From: an uncultured Acidimicrobium sp.
Lineage (GTDB): Bacteria > Actinomycetota > Acidimicrobiia > Acidimicrobiales > Ilumatobacteraceae
Length of the DNA stretch: 6,702 nucleotides
Reading direction: 5' to 3'
Assembly (NCBI GenBank): GCA_903850275.1
Contig: CAINLH010000092.1
Location: 1-6,702, forward strand
In this document: piece after piece, positions 1-6,464 of the stretch
Layout: each line of letters starts with the position of its first letter
Numbering within the stretch: the first letter of the stretch is position 1
Made by a program: the position numbers and the translations under genes
Notes under the pieces: generated by a model
What the model saw: the letters and a program-made list of their open reading frames with translations, nothing else
Database searches by the model: none
Told to the model about the DNA's origin: nothing

Positions 1-411
1 AATGCCGCCACAAACAGCCGCCTCAAACAACAAGTCGATGCCAGATTTGTCTGCTGCAGCAAACAATTCCGCACCGTGCGTGGCAATCAGTGCCTTGTTC
101 GCCGTAACCACCGGCTTTCCCGAGGCAAGCGCCTTCAAAATCAAACCACGCGCCTCGTCGATTCCGCCCATCAACTCCACGACCAAGTCAACCGTCGGGT
201 CGCTCACAACAAAATCTGCATCTTGCGTCAGTACATCTGCAGCCAACGAACCAGCATGCGCTGCAGTGTTTCGAACCGCCACGCGAGCAATTTCCAACCG
301 AACACCACTGCGGGCCGCAATGGTGTCGGACTGCTGTTTCACCAGCTTTACGAAGGCGGCGCCAACAGTGCCATGGCCAATCACGCCGATGCGAACAACG
401 TGTGCTGTCAT
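1..411 (-). CDS. hom: Homoserine dehydrogenase, N-terminal part (cut by window edge)
   Basis: This enzyme reduces aspartate semialdehyde to homoserine with NAD(P)H, the committed step towards threonine and methionine. Only 137 codons are present; the 3' part lies beyond position 1. The translation opens with a Rossmann dinucleotide site, IGVIGHGTVG (residues 8-17, GxGxxG at G12, G14 and G17). It continues with VELMGG (79-83), the family motif VVTANKAL (101-108, with K106), and the start of the catalytic domain, FEAAVCGGI (129-137). The ATG at 411 is the only sensible start because an in-frame TAG lies four codons upstream. A GAAGG purine run lies only 1 nt before the ATG, unusually close for a Shine-Dalgarno site. 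The gene follows lysA by 19 bp on the same strand, so it is probably cotranscribed with argS and lysA. Identity is clear from the motifs; the regulatory C-terminal ACT domain cannot be assessed. Confidence 0.95.
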   Translation of the reverse strand, partial: MTAHVVRIGVIGHGTVGAAFVKLVKQQSDTIAARSGVRLEIARVAVRNTAAHAGSLAADVLTQDADFVVSDPTVDLVVELMGGIDEARGLILKALASGKPVVTANKALIATHGAELFAAADKSGIDLLFEAAVCGGI

Positions 412-430
412 ACCTTCACGCTATTGGCGT

Positions 431-1705
431 TTATGCCATATCCAAGCGGACCAAGTCCTCATAAGTCTCGCGTCGAACAACCAACCGAGCCTCGCCATTG
501 CGCACAAACACAACAGGTGGGCGCGTCACTTTGTTGTAGTTAGAACCCATCGAATGGCCGTACGCACCCGTCACTGGGGTTGCAAGCAAGTCGCCAACTT
601 GCAATCCAGACGGAATCATTGCCTCATTAATGAGGACATCTCCGCTTTCGCAGTGTTTGCCAACCATTCGGATCGCTTCGGTTCGATCGGCATTTGCTCT
701 TGCCGGCATGAACGCCTCGTATCCACTTCCGTACATCACCGGACGCGGGTTGTCGCTCATTCCCCCATCCACCGAAACATACGTGCGCACTCCGGGTATT
801 GGCTTGATCGTGCCCACTTGATACAGCGTGACTGCAGCGGAAGCCACAATCGATCTGCCCGGCTCGACAAATACTTTCGTGGTGCGGCGCAGTTGTTGCG
901 TCGCTGCCAATAAATGAACCGACCATTCGGTGATGCTGGAGGCATGCTCGCCTTCTACGTAGGCAACACCCAAGCCGCCGCCGAGTGTTAACTCGTCCAC
1001 CTCAAGTTCGTTAGCCAAATCAACCATGATTTTTGCCGCATGCGTGAAGTTTTCTACTGCAAAAACATTTGAGCCAATATGGCAATGCACTCCGACAAAA
1101 TCAACCGAAGCCGAGGCTCGCGCACGAGCAGCCGCTTTGTGTGCATCGCCATTGCCCAAGTTGAAACCGAACTTCGAGTCGTTCTGGCCAGTGGCGATGT
1201 ATTCGTGTGTGTGAACCGAAACGCCTGGCGTAATTCGCAACTGCACTCGCGGAGCAGGAAGCCCCTGTGCATGCAGCGCATCCAACTTGTCCAACTCGTC
1301 GAAATTGTCGACAACGATGTGACGAACACCTGCTTCAATCGCCATTCTTAGTTCGTCAATGCTCTTGTTGTTTCCGTGCAGCACGCAACTGCTTGCCGGA
1401 ACACCAGCGTGTAGCGCAACGAACAGTTCCCCACCCGTGGCAACATCAAGCAACAAACCTTCATCGTGGGCAAGCTTTGCCATTGCCGTTGTAAAAAATG
1501 CCTTAGTCGCATAAATCACGCGCTGTTCGCCAAAAGCTGCAACCGCTTCGTGGCAGCGAGCACGCAAATGCTCTTCGTCATAAACGAACACTGGTGTCCC
1601 AAATTGTTTGGCTACATCAAGAAGCGAGCAACCGCCAATGCTCATCACTCCATCGGCGCCGATAACGGCTGTGTCTGGCAATAAGTGTTTTGCTATCGCG
1701 CTCAC
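431..1705 (-). CDS. lysA: Diaminopimelate decarboxylase
   Basis: A PLP enzyme that decarboxylates meso-diaminopimelate to L-lysine, the last step of the lysine pathway, in the cytoplasm. The 424-residue length is normal. Visible fold-type III landmarks are YATKAF with the probable PLP lysine K68, HGNNKS (110-115), the HIGS phosphate-binding motif (209-212), the glycine loop LGGGLG (241-246), EPGR (281-284), the VDGGMSDNPRP stretch (312-322), the CESGD motif with catalytic C352, and GAYGHSM (380-386) carrying the active-site tyrosine Y382. Translation starts at GTG. That GTG overlaps the argS stop codon by 4 bp (GTGA), and a GGAG Shine-Dalgarno lies 5 nt upstream, inside the argS 3' end, so the two genes are translationally coupled. 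hom follows after 19 bp. Arginine decarboxylases and other related family members are unlikely given the CESGD and GSGYEA motifs. Confidence 0.97.
   Translation of the reverse strand: MSAIAKHLLPDTAVIGADGVMSIGGCSLLDVAKQFGTPVFVYDEEHLRARCHEAVAAFGEQRVIYATKAFFTTAMAKLAHDEGLLLDVATGGELFVALHAGVPASSCVLHGNNKSIDELRMAIEAGVRHIVVDNFDELDKLDALHAQGLPAPRVQLRITPGVSVHTHEYIATGQNDSKFGFNLGNGDAHKAAARARASASVDFVGVHCHIGSNVFAVENFTHAAKIMVDLANELEVDELTLGGGLGVAYVEGEHASSITEWSVHLLAATQQLRRTTKVFVEPGRSIVASAAVTLYQVGTIKPIPGVRTYVSVDGGMSDNPRPVMYGSGYEAFMPARANADRTEAIRMVGKHCESGDVLINEAMIPSGLQVGDLLATPVTGAYGHSMGSNYNKVTRPPVVFVRNGEARLVVRRETYEDLVRLDMA
1702..1705 (-). other. argS-lysA stop/start overlap (GTGA)
   Basis: The argS stop codon TGA (1704-1702) and the lysA start codon GTG (1705-1703) share bases in the string GTGA. 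With GGAG 5 nt upstream inside argS, this is a typical arrangement for translational coupling and fixes the lysA start. Confidence 0.9.
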
Positions 1706-3435
1706 ATTTGCTCCGGTGCTTCAATGCCCAATAAAGAAAGACCGCGTTCCATTACACGCGCAGTGAAATCGCACAATGCCAATCTGCTCATCTTTTGCGC
1801 CTCACTTTCCGCACGAAGCACAGGGCAGTGCTCGTAGAAACTGCTGAACTCGCTTGCCAAGTCATATAAATAGGTGCACAAACGATGGGGGCTGTATTTA
1901 TCTAGCGTGTCCCAAACCGCAGTATCAAACTGCAATAGCCGAAGCGCAAGCGCCCGTTCGGCATCGTGTTCAAGCGTTGGAGTGACAGAACGAACCGACT
2001 GCCTCTCGATCTGGGCTTTGCGGAATATGCTGCAAATTCGTGCATGGGCATACTGCAAATACGGAGAAGTATTTCCGTCGAACGACAGCATTCGTTCCCA
2101 ATCAAAGACGTAGTCCTTAATTCGGTCAGTAGATAGGTCAGCGTACTTAATTGCACCAATGCCCACCTGGCGAGCAATTTCACTTTGCTGTTCCACCGAC
2201 AGCTCGGCATTCTTCTCGCGTACCGAAGTGCCTGCGCGTTCTACCGCTTCGGTCAGCAGCGCGTCCAACTTCACTACTTCTCCGCTTCGACTCTTCAATA
2301 TTTTGCGATCGTTTCCTAACACGTTGCCAAACGCAACATGCACCATCTGCGTTGTTTCAGGTACCCAGCCAGCCTTGCGCGACACAACTCCAACCATTTC
2401 TAGGTGTTGTGCTTGCGGTGCTCCAACGACATACAAAATTCGTGTGGCCCCAAGCCGTTCCACTCGATCTATCACGCAAGCGAGGTCGCTCGTGGCGTAG
2501 TTGTAGCCGCCATCAGTTTTGCGAATGATCAAAGGCAGCGGCTCGTTGTCACGATTTACAAAACCATCCACGAACACCACTTCGGCGCCGTCGCTTGTCT
2601 GCAACATTCCCGACTTCTTCAAACGCTCCACAACCTCGGCTAGAAGGTGGTTGTATGCACTTTCTCCCATGATGTCCTCAGATGTCAGCAAGACATCCAA
2701 CACCCGATAGACGCGATCGAAGTACCTGGTGCTCTCGCCCACCAGCAATTTCCACATACGCAACGTTTCGTCATCGCCACCTTGCAATAGAACTACTCGT
2801 GCGCGAGCCCGCTCTTTAAATTCGTCACTTGCATCAAATTTGGTTCTTGCCTGCCGATAAAACGAATCCAAGTCCCCCACCGAGAGTTCATTTGCGGCTT
2901 CGGCTTCACCTAAATCAATCAGGTGCTCAATCAACATTCCGAAAGGCGTTCCCCAGTCTCCAATGTGGTTCTCACGAATCACTCGATGGCCTACAAACTC
3001 AAGCATCCGCACCAACGCATCGCCAATCACTGTCGATCGCAAATGACCCACGTGCATTTCTTTTGCCACGTTTGGTGCCGAATAATCGATATCGACTACT
3101 TCCGGAGCTGGGCTCAGTCGGACGCCCAATCGCGTATCGGCCGCGGCAACCGCAAGCTCGCTGGCCAGAAACGAATTTGAAAATGTGATGTTGATAAACC
3201 CAGGGCCTGCAATCTCGGTGGCGCTGCACACAGCAGAAAGGTCTGCGGCATCCAACACCATCTGCGCAACTTCTCGAGGGGTTTTGCCCAACACTTTGGC
3301 AAGTGCAAGCGAGCCGTTCACTTGCGCATCGGCACGGTCACTCCTACGAACCACCGGGTCGCTTTCTTGCCCACCCGCAATCTTGGCGAAGGTTGGTCGC
3401 AAACGCTCCGCAACGGTGAGAACTGGATCAGCCAT
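1702..3435 (-). CDS. argS: Arginyl-tRNA synthetase
   Basis: Class I aminoacyl-tRNA synthetase that charges tRNA-Arg with arginine using ATP. In order, the 577-residue protein shows an N-terminal Add-1 domain (about 1-100, ending in the GPGFINI motif at 78-84), the signature YSAPNVAKEMHVGH with HVGH at 128-131 as the HIGH equivalent, and ENHIGDWGTPFG (155-166). These are followed by the degenerate KMSKS-like loop KSRSGEVVKL (381-390), usual for ArgS, and the DALR anticodon-binding domain beginning near TSPYLQYAHARI (457-468) and running to the end. I chose the ATG at 3435 because the protein then begins like actinobacterial ArgS (MADPVL) and an AGAAGAA purine run sits just upstream. A TTG at 3471 would add 12 residues that look unlike the family. 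It heads the argS-lysA-hom operon and diverges from a tRNA-Arg gene whose product it should charge. Confidence 0.97.
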   Translation of the reverse strand: MADPVLTVAERLRPTFAKIAGGQESDPVVRRSDRADAQVNGSLALAKVLGKTPREVAQMVLDAADLSAVCSATEIAGPGFINITFSNSFLASELAVAAADTRLGVRLSPAPEVVDIDYSAPNVAKEMHVGHLRSTVIGDALVRMLEFVGHRVIRENHIGDWGTPFGMLIEHLIDLGEAEAANELSVGDLDSFYRQARTKFDASDEFKERARARVVLLQGGDDETLRMWKLLVGESTRYFDRVYRVLDVLLTSEDIMGESAYNHLLAEVVERLKKSGMLQTSDGAEVVFVDGFVNRDNEPLPLIIRKTDGGYNYATSDLACVIDRVERLGATRILYVVGAPQAQHLEMVGVVSRKAGWVPETTQMVHVAFGNVLGNDRKILKSRSGEVVKLDALLTEAVERAGTSVREKNAELSVEQQSEIARQVGIGAIKYADLSTDRIKDYVFDWERMLSFDGNTSPYLQYAHARICSIFRKAQIERQSVRSVTPTLEHDAERALALRLLQFDTAVWDTLDKYSPHRLCTYLYDLASEFSSFYEHCPVLRAESEAQKMSRLALCDFTARVMERGLSLLGIEAPEQM

Positions 3436-3507
3436 GGTTCTTCTATTGTTGCCGACCGCCACCGATTCCAACGACTACTTAAAGAAAAGCGCACAACTGC
3501 TCGCCGC

Positions 3508-3513
3508 TAACCT
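3508..3513 (+). promoter_or_regulatory. Possible -10 box for the tRNA-Arg gene
   Basis: TAACCT fits the actinobacterial TANNNT -10 pattern. Counting 7 bases downstream puts transcription start near 3520, about 4 nt before the tRNA body. No convincing -35 hexamer is visible at the usual distance. The placement is suggestive only. Confidence 0.4.
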
Positions 3514-3520
3514 TCACTGC

Positions 3521-3721
3521 GTGGCCCTCGTAGCTCAGTGGATAGAGCGTCGGTTTCCGGAACCGCAGGTCGTAGGTTCGATTCCTATCGAGGGCACCAA
3601 GCAAGACAATCCACCTTGCGAATCGTGTTCATCGCCACTCGCCACACGCTGGAATACGCCAGATGGCCCCGCATGGCTATGCCGAGAATGTGCCAACCTG
3701 CATGGCTTCGGATGCCCTTAG
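3521..3721 (+). CDS. Possible small GATA-like zinc-finger ORF overlapping the tRNA (start uncertain)
   Basis: The supported part is 3602-3721, downstream of the tRNA, an open frame that fills the gap before the convergent acetyltransferase gene and ends in TAG. It encodes CESC, then 17 residues, then CREC (cysteine codons at 3617, 3626, 3680 and 3689). That is the C-x2-C-x17-C-x2-C spacing of GATA-type zinc fingers. It also has a TRW in the loop, a glycine-containing turn (DGPAW), and LCRECANLHG, which resembles the LCNACGL segment of GATA fingers. No ATG, GTG or TTG lies in frame between the tRNA and the motif. The nearest start is a GTG at 3521, 3 bp before the tRNA, giving 66 residues of which about the first 26 are tRNA-encoded, a common annotation artefact. 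It could be a real small metal-binding protein with a non-standard start, a remnant of a longer gene, or chance. No function is assigned. Confidence 0.3.
   Translation: MALVAQWIERRFPEPQVVGSIPIEGTKQDNPPCESCSSPLATRWNTPDGPAWLCRECANLHGFGCP
3524..3599 (+). tRNA. tRNA-Arg (anticodon CCG)
   Basis: A complete 76-nt cloverleaf can be folded by hand. The acceptor stem GCCCTCG/CGAGGGC is perfect. The D arm is GCTC/GAGC with an AGTGGATA loop containing the GG pair. The anticodon loop TTCCGGA (3555-3561) places CCG at 3557-3559, reading CGG arginine codons. The variable loop is AGGTC (5 nt). The T arm GTAGG/CCTAT has one G-T pair and a standard TTCGATT loop. The discriminator is A and the terminal CCA is encoded. 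The outermost anticodon-stem pair (T3550 with C3566) is a mismatch. The gene diverges from argS, 88 bp away, and converges on the acetyltransferase gene. Confidence 0.96.
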
Positions 3722-4686
3722 ATCGTTTGCGCAGTGAAAAGCTCGAAGGTGACCTTTCCTCGAAAAAAGCTGAATCCGATTGATTCATACAATCCATAGG
3801 CACCCGTTGGATTTTGCGTATCCACTGTTAGTGCCGCGTGCGTAAGGCCATCGCTCAAGTACGAACTCAACGCATGTCGCAGCAGATTCTTACCGATTGA
3901 TTGTTTTCGGTGTTCGGCAAGGGTGGCCAGTTTGTCAATCCAGCCGATTTTCATGCCCAGAAGTTCGTCGTCCGACTCGAAGCGATGCGTCAGCAGAAGA
4001 CCAACGATCTCGTTTTTTTGATTCAGTGCAAAAAACGAGTGACCGATGCGTGCTGTTGAACCTTGGGTTAACTGAAGCCACATCTCGCTACTCGTGGGCG
4101 TCGAACCCCAATGATCGTCGAATGCCAGATTCTTCACCGTTCTAGCCTCTTCATTTCGTGCCATGTCCCACGTAGTGATGGTGTATTCGGAAGGCACGCG
4201 AATTTCTGGAATGTTTTCTAGCGAGCGAATCAGGTCTTCCTCATATCTCACTGCGCGCATACCCATTTTTGCAAACAGACGAGCAGCGGACTCATTTTGT
4301 TGACTTACGTCTGCGCGAATGAACTTGGGCAAGGTGCGGCCTGTGGAGTTCAGTAAGTCCTCCGCATGCTTTGTTGCCCAATCCATCAGCATCGATCCAA
4401 ACCCACGACCACGAAACTGGGGCAACACACCGCCGAAGATGTAGCAGCGCTCTTCTTTTGTCTCTGAGGGAAGAAAGTACGTGTATGCCACTCCGGCAAG
4501 AGATCCTTCACACTCCACCACCATTACGTCATGTTCGATGGTGCAGTGTGGTGCAACAAACTCTTCTTCAATCTCTTCTGCGGTCTGAACAATTGGAATG
4601 CCGTCGTACAAAAAAACCGAAGACAACAAATTGGCAATGCCCTCTATGTCTCGTTGCGTCGCACAACGAAGCAATGGCTCAGTCAT
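3718..4686 (-). CDS. Tandem GNAT-domain N-acetyltransferase (mycothiol synthase-like)
   Basis: A 322-residue protein with two GNAT folds, which typically transfer an acetyl group from acetyl-CoA to an amine. Domain 1 (about 5-150) has the acetyl-CoA loop FRGRGFGSML (91-100, RxxGxG at R92-G97) and a NESAARLFAKMGM segment (131-143). Domain 2 (about 168-318) has a weaker loop, HRKQSIGKNLL (259-269), with N267 where G or A is usual, and the terminal NPTGAYGLYESIGF (292-305). The linker carries FDDHWGSTP (189-197), which I recall from tandem GNATs related to MshD. Two domains, this length and an actinobacterial setting make mycothiol synthase or a paralogue possible, but the substrate cannot be fixed by eye. 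The ATG lies 6 bp after the yqeY stop with no Shine-Dalgarno, so coupled translation is likely. Its stop overlaps the stop of the opposing small ORF. Confidence 0.85.
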   Translation of the reverse strand: MTEPLLRCATQRDIEGIANLLSSVFLYDGIPIVQTAEEIEEEFVAPHCTIEHDVMVVECEGSLAGVAYTYFLPSETKEERCYIFGGVLPQFRGRGFGSMLMDWATKHAEDLLNSTGRTLPKFIRADVSQQNESAARLFAKMGMRAVRYEEDLIRSLENIPEIRVPSEYTITTWDMARNEEARTVKNLAFDDHWGSTPTSSEMWLQLTQGSTARIGHSFFALNQKNEIVGLLLTHRFESDDELLGMKIGWIDKLATLAEHRKQSIGKNLLRHALSSYLSDGLTHAALTVDTQNPTGAYGLYESIGFSFFRGKVTFELFTAQTI

Positions 4687-4692
4687 TATTGA

Positions 4693-5154
4693 TTAGCCAA
4701 GCGCCGACTTGACGAGCGCAGCAATTTTGCCGCCATCGGCGCTTGCACCAACTCGCTCGCGAACTGCTTTTACGACCGCACCCATTGCTTTGCCGCCCGT
4801 CGCACCGGCCGCTGCCGCATTGGCAACTTCTTCGGCGACAATTTTCGCTACATCCTCATCGGACATCGCTGCCGGCAAATAAGCCTCGATGATTGCTTGC
4901 TCTGCTCGCTCTTTAGTTGCTGCGTCTGTGCGGCCAGCATCGGCATAAATCTGTGCACTCTCCGCACGCTTCTTTGCTTCGGAACGAAGTACGGCAATGG
5001 CTTGGTCGTCTGTCAGCACGATTGCCTCATCACCTGCGACTTCGGCGTTTTGCAGCGCCGACAGCACCATTCGCAGAGTCGATAATTTCGCCTCTTCGCG
5101 GGCCTTCATGGCTTCGGTGATATCCGACTTGATGCGATCTTTAAGAGTTGTCAC
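4693..5154 (-). CDS. YqeY / GatB-YqeY domain protein
   Basis: A 153-residue protein matching the small YqeY family, related to the C-terminal tRNA-binding helical domain of GatB. It is proposed to bear on tRNA-dependent amidation, although its role is not established. Family features are the helical N-terminus LKDRIKSDITEAMKAREEAK (4-23), TLRMVLSALQNAE (26-38), a central charged helix with KKRAESAQIYADAGR (61-75), IIEAYLPAAMSDED (88-101) and a C-terminal half with KAMGAVVKAVRERVG (122-136). Start is GTG at 5154. GGAGG lies only 1 nt before this GTG, closer than normal, but no other start keeps the conserved N-terminus. The gene leads a two-gene unit with the acetyltransferase 6 bp downstream, and diverges from the dsbB-like gene across 89 bp. 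Confidence 0.9.
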   Translation of the reverse strand: MTTLKDRIKSDITEAMKAREEAKLSTLRMVLSALQNAEVAGDEAIVLTDDQAIAVLRSEAKKRAESAQIYADAGRTDAATKERAEQAIIEAYLPAAMSDEDVAKIVAEEVANAAAAGATGGKAMGAVVKAVRERVGASADGGKIAALVKSALG

Positions 5155-5227
5155 ACCTCCATTCTGCCCTTATCTGGCAGGGATTCCGTGCCTTATTGGA
5201 TGACGAGTTGCCTACAAGAATGCGCTT

Positions 5228-5233
5228 TACACT
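5228..5233 (+). promoter_or_regulatory. Possible -10 box for the dsbB-thioredoxin pair
   Basis: TACACT matches TANNNT and would start transcription near A5240, leaving a leader of about 4 nt or none before the ATG at 5244. No Shine-Dalgarno precedes that ATG, which suits a near-leaderless mRNA. A -35 element at standard spacing is not evident (TTGCCT lies only 14 bp upstream). Confidence 0.35.
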
Positions 5234-5243
5234 GAACGCACCC

Positions 5244-5780
5244 ATGAATAACGAAACATTCGAACTGTTCTTCGCAATGCTCAGTGTTGCGTTGCTGGCC
5301 GGAACAGTCGTTGTTTTGGTGGCGCGCCTGCTTGCTGGGTCACAAACGTGGGCCGCCAGCACCATTGCCGCTTTTCGGCCGTTTGCGCTTCCGCTTGCAG
5401 CCGCAGTTACCACCACATGCCTACTTGGAAGCCTGTATTTTTCCGAGATTGTTAACTACAAGCCGTGCCGACTGTGCTGGTTTCAACGCACCATGATGTA
5501 TCCGCTTGCCATCATTCTGATCATTGCAGCGCTTCGCAAAGACTGGAAAGTGAAGTATTACGCAGTTCCGCTTGCAGCCATCGGCACGGTTATTGCTTCA
5601 TACCATTGGCTACTGGAGCGTTTTCCAAATCTCGAATCGGGAGTCTGCGATGTTGACGTTCCGTGCGAGTTTGTTTGGTTCGAGCTGTTCGGTTTTGTCA
5701 CACTTCCATTCATGGCGCTCACAGCATTTATCGCAGTCATAGTTTTCACAACCCTTCCAACACAACCTACGGAGCAATAA
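5244..5780 (+). CDS. DsbB/BdbC-type disulfide bond formation membrane protein
   Basis: An integral membrane quinone-linked oxidoreductase of the DsbB family, expected to reoxidise an extracytoplasmic thioredoxin-like partner. Of its 178 residues, hydrophobic segments lie at about 9-30, 48-68, 82-98, 104-122 and 148-171. The first redox pair is in KPCRLCWFQR (C75, C78) and the second is CDVDVPC (C135, C141), both in loops expected outside the membrane. Compared with the four-helix E. coli protein there is one extra N-terminal helix; R28 and R45 flanking the first loop fit a cytoplasmic loop there. I chose the ATG at 5244 because it starts directly before the first helix and has a suitably placed -10 box. 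An ATG at 5220 would add 8 residues with no better signal. The stop codon overlaps the next start (TAATG), so the two proteins are made together. Confidence 0.9.
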   Translation: MNNETFELFFAMLSVALLAGTVVVLVARLLAGSQTWAASTIAAFRPFALPLAAAVTTTCLLGSLYFSEIVNYKPCRLCWFQRTMMYPLAIILIIAALRKDWKVKYYAVPLAAIGTVIASYHWLLERFPNLESGVCDVDVPCEFVWFELFGFVTLPFMALTAFIAVIVFTTLPTQPTEQ

Positions 5781-6436
5781 TGAATAACCCAGCTAAAAAG
5801 AAGTCGAGCGGTTCTGCCAATAAGGGCTGGATTGTCGGAGCGATAATCGCCATCATCGTTGGTGCTGCGGCAGTAGTTGCCATCACCACTTCTGGAAGCG
5901 ACAGCACTTCGTCCGATGGCCTCACAGAGATGGGAGCTGTCTCGGTTAAAGGTGACGTGCTTCCTGCTTACAACGAGTCGGAACAGAACGACCCAGCTAT
6001 TGGCATGACTGCACCAGTACTCACTGGCAAAGGTTTCACTGGCAACACCATCACCACCGAGTCCACCGGCACTCCGATGATGCTCGTGTTCCTTGCACAC
6101 TGGTGTCCTCACTGTCAACGAGAAGTTCCATTGCTCGTGGAGTGGAACAAGGCTGGAAAGACTCCATCAGGAATTGACATCATTGCAATCGCAACGGGCA
6201 CCGACCCAGCAAACCCCAACTACCCACCATCCGAGTGGTTGGCACGCGAACAGTTTCCTGCGTTGTGGCCAGTCATTGCCGACTCGAAAGACACGACCGC
6301 AGGTGATGCCTTCGGCTTGGGTGGCTACCCATATTTCGTGTTGATCGATGGCAGCGGCAAAGTGGTGAAGCGCATGAGCGGTGAAATTGCAATGGATGAA
6401 CTCACCGTGCTACTGACTGCCTTACTTCCTGCATAA
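5780..6436 (+). CDS. Membrane-anchored thioredoxin-like protein (TlpA/DsbE/DsbA-like)
   Basis: A 218-residue thiol oxidoreductase held outside the membrane. A lysine-rich cytoplasmic tail (KKK, 6-8) is followed by a single membrane helix (about 17-36), a Ser/Thr-rich linker, and a thioredoxin fold from about 72 onward. The active site is AHWCPHCQREVP (106-117, C109 and C112). The cis-proline side is GGYPYFVLIDGSGK (181-194, P184). IGMTAPVLTG (74-83) is the usual opening of TlpA/AhpC-type domains. The CPHC pair is common in oxidising DsbA-like proteins, and the gene is coupled to the dsbB-like gene by TAATG, with GGAG 5 nt before the ATG. I therefore infer that it is oxidised by that partner to introduce disulfides, although a reductive role in cytochrome c maturation cannot be excluded. 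Confidence 0.9.
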   Translation: MNNPAKKKSSGSANKGWIVGAIIAIIVGAAAVVAITTSGSDSTSSDGLTEMGAVSVKGDVLPAYNESEQNDPAIGMTAPVLTGKGFTGNTITTESTGTPMMLVFLAHWCPHCQREVPLLVEWNKAGKTPSGIDIIAIATGTDPANPNYPPSEWLAREQFPALWPVIADSKDTTAGDAFGLGGYPYFVLIDGSGKVVKRMSGEIAMDELTVLLTALLPA

Positions 6437-6464
6437 CACCCCATTTGGCGGCCACGCCTGAAGG

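Noticed and set aside
2..913. Long plus-strand open frame of 303 codons
   Set aside because: It is antisense to hom and lysA, whose motifs are unmistakable, and its own translation shows no recognisable domain. It is a shadow of minus-strand coding.
3436..3471. TTG start at 3471 for argS
   Set aside because: The extra 12 residues do not look like ArgS, while the ATG at 3435 gives the expected N-terminus.
3185..3721. A single 178-codon plus-strand gene running from inside argS through the tRNA to 3721
   Set aside because: The first part is antisense to the argS N-terminus and the middle is the tRNA. Only the last 120 bp carries a credible protein motif, reported separately.
3738..3770. Possible bidirectional terminator (AAGGTGACCTT palindrome followed by an A-rich run)
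   Set aside because: It lies inside the acetyltransferase coding sequence, the stem is very short, and the spacing to the A/T run is poor.
5155..5243. Regulatory site in the yqeY/dsbB divergent region
   Set aside because: Apart from the weak TACACT box, no palindrome or repeat similar to the Zur-like dyad was found here.
5270..5340. Extra N-terminal membrane helix in the DsbB-like protein as a novelty
   Set aside because: As I recall, five-helix DsbB-like proteins are usual in actinobacteria, so this was noted in the gene entry rather than reported as a finding.
6437..6464. Possible terminator after the thioredoxin gene (GGCG/CGCC)
   Set aside because: Only a 4-bp stem with no T tract follows; it is too weak to call.
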